Made by a program: the position numbers and the translations under genes
Source of the DNA: Uranotaenia lowii
Taxonomy: Eukaryota > Arthropoda > Insecta > Diptera > Culicidae
NCBI RefSeq assembly: GCF_029784155.1
Contig: NW_026598422.1
Location: forward strand, 186,001 to 250,000
Length of the DNA stretch: 64,000 nt
Reading direction: 5' to 3'
Notes under the pieces: generated by a model
The model's database searches: none
The model's input: only the letters and a program-made list of their open reading frames with translations
Told to the model about the DNA's origin: nothing
Shown: one piece after another, positions 1 through 14,043 of the stretch
Position numbering within the stretch: position 1 is the stretch's first letter
How the letters are laid out: each line of letters starts with the position of its first letter

Positions 1-1000
1 GCTAACGGAGAGTGAAAATGCTTGAGATATTCATAACAGAAGTAGAAGTGTTTTCAATCGTTGAAAATGTGTTATAATTTTTCATGATAATATTTAATTG
101 AAGATTACTTTTTTTATAATTTATTATTTTATTTTACACACATACATTTGACAGGAATTTTTGTTCTAGGTCAGTTGGTTCAAAGATGGAAATTTCGATC
201 ATCCATATCTTTGCAAATCTTTTAATAACGGTGAAATGTTTGTTCCAAATTTTTATAGAAACTTGTAGATTAGATCATAAACTAAAAGTATATTTCCTGA
301 AGAATATAAACCTCACACCAATTTATAAGAACGGGGGGGCGGGTTTTGGGTGTTGACCACCCCCTCTACCCCCCCCCCCATAAAAGATAAACTATGTAAA
401 GCAACATGTTCTTCTCTAAACTCAAAATTTTAAATGCTTTATCAAATGTTGAAAAACGGCTAAAGTGAATAGCCAGTAACAATCTCGACGCAGAACTTAA
501 GCCAAAACTTCGAAATCTTATCCCAGGTTCAAAATTCTATTCAAAGACTGTGTCACTGAATCGCCAATACTGCAGCTCATTCGCACAATAATAATTAAAA
601 TTTAAAGTAGAAATCCAGCTTAATAATTATAATTTTACGTTGAAATCCACCCTGAATCTTATTTATTTCAAAAGCAATTTATTAGGACTTTTCAGTGAAA
701 AATAGTATTAGGTATAAGAAATGAACCCTTTATTCTTTTTCTTTATTTTTAAATTAAACAATAAGTTTCAAAATATTGAGAGCATGAAGCAAAAACACAA
801 TTTTCCACTTATTTTTCTTAATCGTTCGTTCCAAATTATTTCTTTCGATTCAGTTTCAATAAATTTTAAATTCATGAGAGCATACAAATTTAAGAGAAAA
901 CAAATAAAAATAGAGTTTCGAAAGCTGCTTAGCTAAGAATTTGATTTTAATGATTTTGTTTTAAAATTAAATTAATATTTAGAAAGTGAATCGAACCAAA
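1..1000. other. AT-rich non-coding DNA with a G/C-run block
   Basis: No coding sequence can be supported. A G run at 333-339 and a long C run at about 369-379 form a GC block in otherwise AT-rich DNA. The text just after it (about 400-510) resembles the text after another G-rich block at 10665-10682, so the block belongs to a dispersed repeat rather than to a gene. Confidence 0.6.
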
Positions 1001-2061
1001 AATTTATATTAATTCGTTTTTTCGAATCACGATTCAACAATATACTTCAGTTTTATAAAAGGATGTATAAGTTGTTTAAAAGGATATCAAATTAAGTATG
1101 TAGAGAAAGTATGCTAAACTTCTCTAATTTCAAATTTTTTAAATTCAAATCTCTAATTTAGTTAAATGAAATTTGATGGGAAGAGGAGAAGCAGTGTGCA
1201 TCATGGTCGTGTACTATTGTTTTTTTTTTAAGAAGTGTAGCTAATCAAGTTCATCCATTACTTTGATGATCATTCACTTAGATTAAAAAAAATCGTTTGA
1301 ATCATTACAAATTTTATGCTGATACGAATTTTTTTTTCAAGAACACAATTTCAGCCTTCTTTGATTCCAATATTCAACTCCACATTCAAGGGGGTTTCAT
1401 AAATTCACATGGCCATAGATTTAACATTTTTTTTTAGATGAAAAGAATTTAAGAGCTAATTTTGATTTATGTTGGTGCCCTAAGTTATATTCAACTAGGT
1501 TAAAAATCATTTAAGAAAATTCTGCACTTTTCTGACAAAACTTTTTAACATTACGATTAAAATTCTAAATAAGGGTTTATACCAAATTTCTTTCCCAAGA
1601 ACGAAAATTATATGGACTTCTGTGAAAAAAAATTATTAATGTTTTCTGTATGTTTACTGTTCCACATTTTGTAAAATAAAAGACTTTTGACGAATGTTTA
1701 AAGAAGTAATAACTACATTGAATTTAAAATAACTCTCAAAGCAGAAACCGAATCGTTTTTCAGAGTTCGGTAAGTTTTTTTTTAGTGAAATAATATCTAT
1801 GTTTTTAAAAACTTTCTTCAGTAATGTCAGAACTACTTGTCTTTCCGAATTTTTAAAAACTTTAGATTTTTTTTTTACATTGACCATAAAAGTATTATTC
1901 CTTATTTGAATAAAGTATAATAAACAAATTCAGAATCATTTTTTTTTCATCTTAAATTGTAAGTTTATCAGTTATCAATGATTGATTTCGCTCAAAGCTG
2001 ACTCATTTTAAACATTTTAAGAAGCCACATGTTATGAATTCTTTCCTCATGGATGGAAAAG

Positions 2062-2300
<239 letters not shown>

Positions 2301-3777
2301 AGGGATTGTATTGAAATAAAAGTGTCGTAAATAAAGAAAAAAATATATCTTGAAATAGGCTCGTGATATGGATCTGTTGGTTAGTCAGTTGCATAATGAG
2401 CCGATGTCCGTTGGCTCATTTTCAACACCTTTCATGCTTTCTCATCTTATCTAGCCGTCTATAATTTTCATTACTTTCATTTGATTCCTATAAGAATGTA
2501 CACCGAAATTTTATTAATTATTCAATTATTTTTTTAAGTAACCTGAAACATTATTCTCTTGGAAGAATATGAATCGAAGTTTTGAATGAGAACAAACTAA
2601 GTTTCTTGCATTTGCCTTTTCCAGGACTCAATATTCCAATTGATGGCGAAAAAATAGTCAGAGCTTGAAATTTTAAACTATAACTTCGCTTCAATATTTA
2701 GAAGAGAATTGCTTCTGTTTATTATTTTAAATAATCTTTTTCCAATCGATCATGACTTTTATTTAATCTGTGAAAAAAATCGAAAATGCGATTCGAAGCA
2801 CCGTAAAACGAGGTAACTTTCTCCACAATATTTTTTTCACATTATCAGCAATAAATCACTCTATAGTTTGAATTTTTGAAAACAGTTTTCTACATTAGAG
2901 TCTATTAATTGAGTATCAATTAGGCAAAATTTGGTTTGTATTTAAAATTTTTTCCGTTAGTAAAAATGTAATTTCAAAATCTTAAAATATTTTTTTTTCA
3001 AGGTTCGCAAATAAACAGCTCTTCTGATGATACCAAAAAGAAAACGGGTTGTTTAATGTTTAAGAGCAACTTTTTTTCTTTTTATATGTTTATTTAAAGT
3101 GCATTTTCTATAGTCATTTAATGATAAATGTTTATATTTAAAAAATAAGGAAGGGTAAGCCCGTATTGGACAAATGGATAGGAACCCTATAAAATGGTTA
3201 ACTTTGAAAAAAAAAAAAATGCAAATTTAAATAGTGGGAGGGCTTTGGAGAATGTGTGAAGATAAAATTTCATTTCTTTTTTGAAGTTTCAACTATTTAG
3301 CAATTGATATAATTTTTGCCCTTAATTGTATGCAGTATCATTGTTCTTTTTTCGATTATAAATGCTTTTTTAAAGAAAATGTTAAAAATCAAGGCAAAAT
3401 TGGTAAACTAGCTTTTCAAATATTTCGAAGATGTTTTTATCCTTCATGATCAAGAAAACTCTATAAAACCGTCAAATAGAGATTGATCAATGTTACCTCA
3501 AAGCATCAAATTCTGAACAGAGATAAAATTGATCTTTAAATCAAATTTAGCGTAGTCTAATAAATTTCTGAAACCATATTTTACGTTCATAGGAGTCAAG
3601 TACTGATTTTAAAAATTTGAAGCATGTCACATTCCCCTAAACAGAAAAAATAATCGAAAAATATTGAAAAAGGTGATCAATCTTACCCTGGATTACGGTA
3701 TTAATTTTTAAGAATAATTTTTAGCGAAATGTAAACCTCATCAGTATTTGCTGTGTTTTTTCAATATTTATAATAAT

Positions 3778-3805
3778 TTTATTTATTTATTTATTTATTT
3801 ATTTT
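3778..3805. repeat. (ATTT)n microsatellite
   Basis: Short run of six to seven attt units inside the AT-rich repeat. Confidence 0.85.
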
Positions 3806-4661
3806 TATCACTTTCGCATTTGATCATTCTTGAACTCTTCCATTTCCCAATATGCACTTTGTCAGTGATGATGAATTGTTGTTGTATTTTAAATACATAA
3901 TGTTAAAACTGCAAACACAATCAGGAATTAACTTTTCTTGCCTTTAATAATGGTTACTGGTTAAATTTGAATATTAAAGAAGGATTAGGGTCAATATGTG
4001 ATCTGTTGATAAACAATAACCAAACAATAACCTCTGACTTTGATAACTGACACTCTTGAAATAAAATTAATTATTTTCATTTTTAAATCAAACTTATTCT
4101 CTGAAGTTCATTAACATTTCAAAATGTGATTAAAAAGTATTTCAAATGGATGACATTACAGAGTAATTTTTCAACCTACCCTACAATTGAATTTAAAGAA
4201 AAGAAATGAAAATAAATATGTAATAGAGTTAATAATTATCAATTATTCCGACTTGATCTGATTTTTGTAAGAATTCAAGTTTAATTTGATGTATGTTTCT
4301 TCTGTGCACTGATTGTTATGTCCGAAGCTTCAAATTCTGGCTTTATTCCAAGTTTTGATTCGCATTCAGTTTCTAATGTTTTGAAAGTACTTACTTGATT
4401 TTTTTTTAGTTCAGACTAAGAACCACTATTTCGAATAATTTATTAATGACTAATCGGAAATAAATTGGATTAAAAATTTTGATTCTTATTTTTTTTATTC
4501 GTATCAATAATTTTTTTTCGAGTTTGTGTGATAATTATGGGTTTGAATATGGTTTTAAAGATCAATTTGCTTATTTTGGTATTGTTATTATTTCTAACAA
4601 AATTTGAAATTCGGAACCCCCACCCATGAAAGTGTCCTCCGCACGGGTTTGGTGTACAGCA

Positions 4662-4830
4662 TATATTGAGGTCTCATTTGAAACTGCACACCCCTTCCTC
4701 CTCCCCCCACTCGCTCTCTCCAAATGAACGTTTTTTCGCCGTGTATTTACGTTATCGACTGATTTTTAAAAATATGGAAAATTACCTCCCTCCCCCCTCT
4801 CCCAAGAGCCAACTCTAGGACCACCCCTGG
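4662..4830. repeat. C-rich, pyrimidine-rich tract
   Basis: Repeated runs of c and ct (about 4690-4712, 4787-4803 and 4824-4829) next to the C-rich end of AT-rich repeat copy A. The same type of tract follows the end of the related copy near 35335-35360. No gene is visible. Confidence 0.5.
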
Positions 4831-4914
4831 TTTCATAAATTTCTGCAACTGGGGTTTACATGCGTAATGGCTTTTATGGCATCAAAAATTTACCAAAAAC
4901 TATACATTTACATA

Positions 4915-5713
4915 CACAGTAAATTTTTGCCTCGATTTCCAGCAAAAAAATTGCTGGAAACGTTCAGCAATCCAAAGTTTTGTTGGGAACCAGCAATGGG
5001 TTTTCGTATTGCTGGATTTTTCAGCAATCGGTTGTGTTCTTGTCATTTTTGCTGAAAAGTCAGAAATCGGTTTTCAAATTGCTGGACTTTCCAGCAATTG
5101 ATCTAGTCTGCTGGGAAATCTGCAATCGAGTTGTCACATCAGAGTTATTAGACTCTATTGAGTTATTGAGACTCTATTTTACGAATTTTGGTTAGATTTA
5201 TATAATTATTTTTATTTTCCTCTATATTATAGCAACCTTGCATCAAGTCAAGGGTAAGTTTTTATTGTACAGGTAGATATTCCATAGAAGACACTAATCA
5301 AAACTATTTTTACAGATGGCGGATGATCAACACTTTGGCACAAAGCGGCCACCCCAGAGCCGATGCTAGAAAGTTGTGAAAAGAAATGTTTTTTTGAAAA
5401 TAAATAAATCCCTTATTGAAAATGGGAGAAAATAATTGTTTTTATTGCTAGTTATATGTACAGCCAATATTAAACTTTAATTTTTTATTGAAATATAAAT
5501 TTCATACTAAATACTGCTGGTTGTGTTGAAAGAAAAAGCTGGTTTCCAGCAATCTGGATTGCTGATTTTACAGCAATTTGAATTGCTCGAAACAAGCATT
5601 AACGTTTGCTATTTTTTCCAGAAATTGAGATTTCTAGAAATTTTATTAGAAATTCAGCAGGACAAACCCCAGCAAAATTTTGCTGGTTTCCAGCAAAAAA
5701 AAAAATTGCTGTG
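4915..5713. mobile_element. TA-flanked inverted-repeat element with CAGCAA subterminal repeats
   Basis: The ends are CACAGTAAA (4915) and TTGCTGTG (to 5713), an imperfect terminal inverted repeat flanked on both sides by TA, as expected for a Tc1/mariner-type target site. Both subterminal regions (4939-5130 and 5515-5710) are packed with CCAGCAA or TTGCTGG copies in both orientations, including local hairpins such as 4939-4957. The centre (about 5210-5450) lacks the motif and instead holds splice-like and polyadenylation-like signals, listed separately. No transposase is present, so it would be non-autonomous. The family is not recognised. Confidence 0.6.
5233..5408 (+). other. Exon-like core inside the CAGCAA element
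   Basis: An acceptor-like ttatag ends at 5232. It is followed by a 21-base candidate exon (5233-5253), a strong donor GTAAGT (5254-5259), a second acceptor tttttacag ending at 5315, and then an ATG (5316) opening a 17-codon frame that stops at 5367-5369. Overlapping AATAAA signals follow at 5399-5408. This order matches the 3' end of a spliced, polyadenylated transcript. The 17 residues begin MADDQHFGT and match nothing I recognise. It could be a captured host exon, the remnant of the element's own gene, or chance. Confidence 0.35.
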
Positions 5714-5719
5714 TACGTT

Positions 5720-6115
5720 TTCATTGGATTTATCATTAAAATCAAAGTTTGTTGCAAGTTACCACTTTTTCTAAATATACTTAAAATCGCATGTTTTTCT
5801 TAAATAAAAAAAATACTAAAGAAGTCTATTAAATGAAAAGTGTTGCATGTTGGCCCAGTTGGCGGTATCTATAAAGTTTATCGTAGAACATAATTTGTTA
5901 GTAACCATAAAACTAAGCTTCAGTGAATTTTTAATTAAAAAAAAGAGTCAATTGTTTTTTTTAAACTGTTTGGATTCTCTAAATAATTGAAGTGAAAAGT
6001 TAACTGCTGATGTTATAACTATTGATTTTTTTAGGGTCCAAGAAATTCTTTATTAAAATATTATTTCTTATGATCACTATTTCAAATCGTTAAACAAACA
6101 AAAATCCATTCGAAC
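5720..6115. other. AT-rich spacer without gene
   Basis: No open frame of note, repeat or RNA gene is visible. Confidence 0.6.
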
Positions 6116-6119
6116 CATG

Positions 6120-6990
6120 TGAGTTCATTTCATTAGTTTTTTCGTAGGAAACTCGACACTTTCCCAAATTTCCCTCAGAATAGGGCGGGATGATTCCTGT
6201 CCTAAGATATGGAATTTTATTGACGAGGGCCCGGACGAAAGGATTGCCCCGGAGAGATAGAAGGACGAACGAACGAGAAAAAACGGGTCATCATCTTTCA
6301 AATAGAAAAATCTCCCGATCAATCTTTTACACTTGCAGCAGCAGCAGCACCTCAACCTGGTTCCATCGTCAGATCTCGACAAGGCGTCGACGACGACGAG
6401 GAAGAACTGGAAAAACGTGTCCTTTTTTCGTGCCTAGGAGAAACTCTTTTTTTCAGCGTTTTCCTTTTCTTCGGAAGGATAACCTAAAAGATAGATAGTC
6501 AGAGGGTCTATCGCTTGTGCCTCGTCGCTGGAAAAAGAAAGGATTGCGCAAAAAGGGTTCATCCTAGAGCCTTAGGCTCAGAGGATGATTCAGGTTCGGA
6601 GCCAAAAGAAAAAAAAAACTTTAATTTATGCGTAAATTTTTGCGCTCCAAGCGTGTTTTGTACCGAAGATTTGCTTACCAACATACATCGGGATGGCTGC
6701 ATTTGACGACGACGCACTATTTTATTTTCTTTTTTTTCTTAGTTCTTTTGCTCTCTATCTGGAACTTGCTGATCCTGCTGCCGGTGAATGAGCCAGAAGG
6801 GGGAAAAAAGGGATCAAATGATGTATGGGAATTTTGGCAAGAAAGTATATCAAAATTTGCCAGAGACAAACCGGGAATCCGGGAGCAGCAATATTTAATG
6901 TGCCAGGCGAGTGGAACTAAACAACGCTCAATGCAAGTGAGTGACATTTAAGACTGATGATGGAATGATGATAAAATTATACCTTGGCAG
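6120..6990. other. Less AT-rich island, possible exon or regulatory DNA
   Basis: Base composition changes clearly here compared with both flanks: gc-containing words such as gacgacgacgagg and cccggacg, and few homopolymers. Open frames run through parts of it (for example 6190-6498 plus and 6125-6382 minus), but their predicted peptides are arginine- and serine-rich low-complexity and match no family I know. It may be a conserved non-coding block, a UTR exon or single-copy intergenic DNA. No confident coding call is made. Confidence 0.35.
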
Positions 6991-6999
6991 TTTTTTTTC

Positions 7000-9900
7000 T
7001 AGCCGAGCTTCTGGCTCAGGTTTGCTATTTTGTGTTACCTTACACGTTTGCATAAATTAGCGACAGGATTCATTGTCGAAGGCTGAACATTTCCTTCCGA
7101 AAACAGAGGGTTTGGTTTGAATGAAAACTGGTTGAAATTTAAGGGCCGGAAATCTTGTTTCCGTTTGGTATGGATTGGGAATCGCACTTGATAATTTTTG
7201 TTACCAAACTAAATATTCTCGGCCGAGCATTAATTTTTAATTCCATTTTACCTGTTGCATCAAGTTATAAACGATTTTTTATTAAATAAGCCAAACCTAA
7301 AAAAAACAGTTCTTTTTTCGTGCAACCGAATTCAAAAGGTCAAATTCTTCGAGATGCCAACTCATGAAAAGTTTACAATCAGATTATAATTGGTTTTTCC
7401 AGGTGAATTTTTGCAAAATAGCATGATTTTGTAAAGGTTTTGCTTCTGTGGAAAAAAAATAAAAGATCAATACTTGACGGGAAGAAAAAGTGTGTAAAGT
7501 GTGAAAAAGAATTTCTAGTAATCAACGATAATTTTTTTCCAAATATTTTTGCATTCAATATCATATTAGCATCTTCATTTCCTCCATAGAAAGTTTTTCG
7601 AAAAAATGAATAGTTTTAAAAATACACATGTTTGTAACTGCCCAGTTTCAAAATGATCATAGCCTTACCAAGTCCGCAGGAAAAACCGACTAAAAGGGGG
7701 GAGGGAGGGGTTTATGACCGATTTTTACCTATGATTTTTGCTGAACAATGCATGCATTAAAAAAATATAAAACAAATTATGTGTGTAACTATATATTTTT
7801 AAGCACTCATTGATAGTTTTTGTATTAAATCGTTACTTTAGAAAAGTGTTCCTAAACTTAAAGAGAAGCCTATATTCTTATAATTAAACCTCAAGAAACA
7901 AAATATGGAATGTGCTTTCATTGATGCTTTAAATCTTTGAATTTGTTTAACAGTAAGCATAAAACAAGTTCTTTTTGGAATTGTCTTCTATTTAAAAAAA
8001 AAAATAACTTTATATCCAAATCAAAAAAGCCTAATCTTTAAAACTCTTTTGCAAATTTCAAATATCTATCCTTTGAAGAATATAAAAAAAAATTCAAAAA
8101 AAAAATTCCAAATTTGATGGATGCAAACTTGAATCAAATTTAAGATTTAAGTTTGAAATTTGGCTTTCAAAAACTGCAATATTAGGGTAGATACTCTAGA
8201 TTTCGCAGAAGCTAATTCAAGACAGATTTTTAATTACTGGCTTATCTTTACATTGGATTGCTTGAGCTATATATGTTCATATTTTTCTATTGTTTTTCTC
8301 CCATTTTAGCATATTTTGAATTTATAAATTCTTCAAAATATGTTGTTCAATAGTAGTAAATTATTAGTTTAAAAGTTACATTTTGAATCACCTGTTAAGT
8401 TCAATACCAGCGACCAAATAAGAATGATTTTGAATCATGAAAAATTTAACCTTTTATTCGAATAAAAGCAATATTAAAGGAACCGATGGATGAATATGGT
8501 TCTGAATTAGGCGTTTTCTGTAATTCAGTTCATATTTTTCATACATTTTATTAAATTTCAAACGTGTACTAAGCTGTCAAAAACTGGAACTGGAAATTCA
8601 CCTAATGATCCTTTTTTCGACACCCATCTTCCTGCATCATTGTATACTCTAAGGCGCAATTTTATGGTTTTTAGACAAATACAGTATTTTGAGTCCTTTG
8701 ATTACTGGATAAACATTAGTTATTGGACAAACATTAACCAATGATCACGATGCATTCAGAAGAAAAATGTATCATTTTTAACTCTAGGGATCGATTGTAC
8801 CCATAACAAACATTTCGGAAAACTTCTTCTTAGAAAAAATGAATGCTTCCTTTTGCTTTGAAAGTATGGCATGATGAAGCTTAAATTATACTCTAACTAT
8901 TTACATTTTGGAATGAATATTTTCAGATTATTTTTAATGTAAGAAATATTTTGAAGTGCTGAAAAAGATCTTCAAATCACGTTTGGTTATTTTTTTTTAA
9001 AATTTGTTGAGATAACAGCATAGTTGTTTTGTTCTATTTCGCATATTTTTTCTAGACCATTTGATATTTGTTGGACATTCCTCTTTCGAGATACAGCCAG
9101 CGATCAAGTATCCTCACTCTCCCCTATATGTTTATACTATTACAATTGTGTAAAAACCGGCGTAAAATAGACAAGCAATTCCAATTTGCAAATATTCATA
9201 TTCCTTTGCGAACAAAGAAGGTGGAAATGTTCTTGTCTAAAACTAAAACTTAAACTGAATTTCGAACTGAAATCTTTACTGAATTTTGATTCTGTATTCT
9301 GAATCGGAATTCTGAACTTGAATTCAAAAATTTCACTTTGAATCTGTTTCCGAATTTCTTTCAGATTTCTGAAATGGGCAAAAAATACGAATTCCGAATT
9401 CGAATTCCAGATCAGAATTTTACGAGCCAATTTTTAGAGCCTTCATCCATGAATGTAAAGTTTAAATTCTGTTGGTATGGTTTAATCTTAATTCATTATT
9501 TTAATAATTTTTCTTTATCTGTATTGTGAATTTCAATTAAAATGTAAATTTCAAATGATGAATCTGCATCTGAGTTTTCAATTTAGTATCGCCATTTTGA
9601 AGCTTTAAACGTACGTATAAATTTTGTGTAAGAATTAAGTTTAAGAACTTTGAATTTAAATATGATAATATATTCTTATTTTTTCATATTCGAAAAACTA
9701 TTTCCCAAATATTCAAAATGCATATGATTTGCTAAAAACATGATTCAAATTTGATGTGAAAAACAAAACCAAATTTGAACCAGGATTTCGAAGCAGCTTT
9801 TCATTTCTAATTTTTAATGATTTTTCGAACTGAAAGTTAAGTATCCTAAACTTTCTACAGAATCAGAAACACGAAAATAAGATTACAATTTTGGTTATGG

Positions 9901-12900
9901 AAAAATGAAACAAGATCATCCGAAATTGGTTTAATTTTAAATTTTTGATTCAGACCTGAATTTCGATGAACAAGTGAGAAAACAACCCCCAAAACACCCC
10001 TCGTTTCTACGGCCATGAGATATACTATCTCTCAGTTTTTTTTATGAAAATTCCCAGCAATAAGACTCAAATTAATTTTTAATTGTAAAATCCGAAGTAT
10101 TGAACTTATTTGAATGTTTTGATCTATTTTAAAATTCCCTAGACACCTTTTAATAGCACATTAAATAAATTAAGGATACAAATTAGGTTGCTTAAAAAAA
10201 ATCCTTTGAAATATTTGTTTTTAAACAAATATTACTGTTTTAAGAAAAATAATCAAATTTAAGTTTATGTGAGTTCAGAAACATTTTAAAATGAATTTGT
10301 TTTTTTACAGACATCTATTCGAGTGAACCATTTTATAAAAAAAACTTAAAACTTTAAATGGCTTGTATTAATATTTAGAAATGTACTTATAGAATAAGGT
10401 TTTTTTTTATCACAACAGATAAATTATTTACATTTTGACATTTTCTGTTTTTCGTCTGATTGCCACACTGAAATATAATGGTGTCCTTTTCTAAAACTTA
10501 AAAAGTCAAAAAATTGCCTTTTTGAAAACATGTTACTTCATAAAGGACATTTTTCCCTACTTTCCCAGACTTTCCCGGATATTTTCCACCAAATTTTGAA
10601 AAAAATCGGTTCTGCTTGATTCAAGTGGTATAACTCCGATTATGGCCGCAGGAACGTGATGAGAGGGGGGAGGGTTAGGGGGTTAAACCTCCCTTTCTAT
10701 GAGGGTCCAAAAATATAAAAAATATTCTTCACTAAACTCAAAAATTTATATTCTCAGTCAAATGTTGATGAACCACTAAAGTGAATAAGAGTAACAATCT
10801 CGTGTCAGAACTAAGGCAATTTTTTCAAAATATACCGGCTAGTGTGTTACTAAGATTTTTTTTGAGTTTTTTCTTCTTAATTTTAATTGAACAATTTTCA
10901 ACTTTGAATGGATATTGCCCAGATTTTGGGTTGTTAACTTTAAAATGGTGTGCCCGGATTTTGCAAGGTTATTAGATGAAAAGTCCGGATTTGCCCTGCC
11001 CGGGATTTTCTATGTTGGATGTTTTTATATAAATACAAATTTGTCGGATTGATGAATCTGTATCAAGTTTATCATTTTTGATTTTCAGTTCGGTTCACAT
11101 TGGGACAGAATCCTGATTGGAATCTTGGTTCTGCATTTGAAACTAAAATAAGATTTATTTTTCATATTCTACTCTCATCATGCCGGAGTATTAATAGACA
11201 ATATTAAAAATTTCGAACCTTTTTTAAGATTGGATTTTCAATTTTTTTGGGCAGAATTGAAACTCAAAAAAGTTCCATAATGGTGATTTAGAATTGGAAT
11301 ATTAGAATTTCATCAATTGGAGTTTCCCTTCAGATTCACTAGTTGAGTTATGAATATAATTGAAGAAAAATTTCTTAAAGATTCAAATTCAAATTAGAGA
11401 TTTCTGGTTAAGGCTTCTGTTATAAAATAACGTTTTTGGTTCGTGATTATTGAGAATTTTGTTTTGGAATTAAGATTCAGAAATCGATTTCAAAATAGGG
11501 ACTCAGAATTTTTAATCAGCTTCAGAATGCAGAATTCGAATGCGAAATGAAAATTCAACATTGCAAAAAAAAACCAAGGCCGTATTTAATCATACTACTT
11601 CAATTTCTGCAAATCTATGATAAGAAATTAAAACTAGAATATCTGAATTAAAACTTGAAACATTACAACTCAAGGGGCTCCCGTGAATTAATATCTAGAA
11701 TAGTTTTTCTCTTGCAAAAGTTAAGAAACCTCCTAGAGTAAACCGTGAAGAAGTTCTCCCGCATTTTACAGGCTAAGAAAATCGAAATCTTGGTATTGAA
11801 TTTCCAAATTTTCAACCCAAAATCTGGACAAAAAAATGTAAACCGAATTCGAAAAAAAAACTTAAATAAAAATTGAGGAGAATATGAGGCAAAGCACCTC
11901 GAATTTTCATTTTTATTATCGAAACATGTCAGGCAGTATATTCTGTTCAGAACAGGGAAACAAATAAAAAAAATTCCTCATTTCCAATATATACAAACGT
12001 CTTGCACATTAATCATGTAAAATATAACGTTAATTTTCCAAGTAATGATTCTTGCACTAAAATTCCAGCTAGTTTAGCCAAAACTGGTTCACAGTGTTAA
12101 ATTCGTATTGAAGCATTATCAACTGATTAAACCAAATCTTTATCATCCACTGAAGTAAATATCCTGAACTCAGCATATCATTTTCTAAATGATCATTCTC
12201 AAATTATCATTAAAACGATCCCATAGTTGAGTTCCTAATATCATTGAGTGATTCACTTTACATGAATATTTCTATGTTTTTAATTTGACATTTTTCCATA
12301 GTTAATTCATTGAGATTTTCACATCTTCTGTTGTTTCTTCAGTTACTAAAGTGCAATTTCATGTTTTTTTTCTGAATTTTGAGAACTCAGAATCTATGTT
12401 TATGTTCTGAACTCATTTGGATTCTTTATCAAATTTTTTCAATGATAACTTATTCTGTGTTTTAAACATTTGATCTCTATTTGTATTTTTTCCATTTTTG
12501 CACTCATACCTATTTGGCTGGTATCAAATGAAACATTTGTCACATTTAGAATCACAATTTGATAAAAAAATTATCTGATGAGAATCATATTCATATATCT
12601 CATTAAAATGTTTTTTTTTTTGTGTTTCAAAGTTATTATATTATTAAAAAACACATTTGTTGAAATTTTTGCTTTGCCTCCAATTTTAAATTCGAATCTC
12701 TCTTGTTTTTCAATTCAATCCATATTTTATTTCTCGATACTTGATTTGAAATTACGATTAAGATTAGAGACACTGAATAATGGTTTTTAATATTACTTGA
12801 TTTAAATTTGAAATTTTGTCTATTTTTTTCGAATTTTGTTTTCTAAGACAACATTGGTATTTAAAGACAGTATACTAAACTCATCTCCAGGTCTTTTATA

Positions 12901-13860
12901 CGTTTAAAATGTTTTGTATTCTCTGGGAAAGCATTTGAAAAAAAAATCGAATCATATGGGCTCCCCGAGAAAAATTGCCCCGGGCTCCCCAGTAGCTTAA
13001 TCCGACCCTGCCAAAGAGACTTACTAACAACTTTGGTTAAGCCAGACGTTTCTAATTACGTGGTTTATGCTAGTTTGAAGTAACTAAAAAACAGCTTTAA
13101 TTTAAAAATTTTCATTTCGCAAATTATAAATGTGTTATGAATCTTAAACATCAATTGGCTCGAAACTCGTCAAATAGAAATTCGTCCCTCTTAAAAAGAG
13201 ACTAGAAGTTTGCCTTTTTTTGTATACATTTCCCTTTTTTTTGACAGTTCTCTCCGGTGACCTGGGAGACATCTGGTGGCTCATCCAAAAATCATGAAAT
13301 GGATTCAAAACGTTTGTTGGAATTATACACACGTTTCAAGGCTTAGCTTGTACATCTGTTAATCTGTGCCTTAATCCCTCCTAGTGTTTTTTACCCGTTT
13401 GAGTTCTTGGATGTTTTGACGAACTCGCGATTGATCTCAGTTCGTGTTTTTGACAATATTAGAAACTATTTGTAGGGCACACGAATATATATATTTTTTT
13501 TTAATTTTTAAAGAAAATTGTCTAAAAGAGGTGTAAAAACCGTATCTTTCATTTAATGAATTGTCAATGTAGATTTGAAACTTGACCAAATTTAACACGT
13601 TTTGGCATTTTTTTATTTCTAAAATAGTATAAATTTTTTGACGAATTTTCAAAGGAAGTTGTTTTTCGAACTTTCATCAATTTGCAATTTTTTAAATTTT
13701 CCAACTTCTCAAATGAACTTTGCACTAAGTATTAAGTATAGACAGTCAAGACTTACGCACTTGAAATATATTCCCCAGGAAATCAAATTTATACTAGTTC
13801 TAGTGGTGTAACAACATTAGCACTGCAATACTTTACAATATTAAAAGACAAGCTTCCTCA
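7000..13860. other. Long AT-rich region without recognisable gene
   Basis: No open frame resembles a known protein. Visible items are G-rich blocks at 7696-7710 and 10665-10682, of the type that ends the AT-rich dispersed repeat family, and a patch at 10900-11015 with 'cccggatttt' words that looks like a decayed relative of the cccgg-rich MITE at 19608-20063. A GC patch at 12958-13012 has no assignment. The rest is homopolymer-rich DNA. Confidence 0.55.
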
Positions 13861-13987
13861 CTTACAATTCCGAGTTTGATAGACATTCTGAAGGGCATCA
13901 TCAAAGCTGTCAATCAAATTAATGCATCACTATTAATTTCCATTTTCAAAACAGATTTTCAAACAACTGGATACAGCTTGAAAGTTG

Positions 13988-13995
13988 TATAAAAA
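13988..13995 (+). promoter_or_regulatory. TATA box of chitin-binding gene 1
   Basis: TATAAAAA lies 56 bases upstream of the chosen ATG and is followed by an arthropod-type initiator TCAGT at 14008-14012. The same TATA plus CAGT arrangement, with matching surrounding sequence from about 13905 on, precedes gene 2 at 35976. That conservation between paralogues supports its use. Confidence 0.75.
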
Positions 13996-14043
13996 GGTTT
14001 GTTCGATTCAGTGAAGGTATGTTTTAAAACAGATTCTTCGAAG

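Noticed and set aside
4867..5195. Two overlapping plus-strand frames near the CAGCAA element
   Set aside because: They lie in the inverted-repeat end and simply translate the CAGCAA words.
6190..6498. 102-codon plus-strand frame in the less AT-rich island
   Set aside because: Arginine- and serine-rich low complexity, overlapped by a minus-strand frame, no recognisable domain; kept only as a possible exon or regulatory island.
13999..14043. Upstream in-frame ATG for chitin-binding gene 1
   Set aside because: It would put 15 residues before the signal peptide and lies nearly at the predicted transcription start; the paralogue starts at the downstream ATG.
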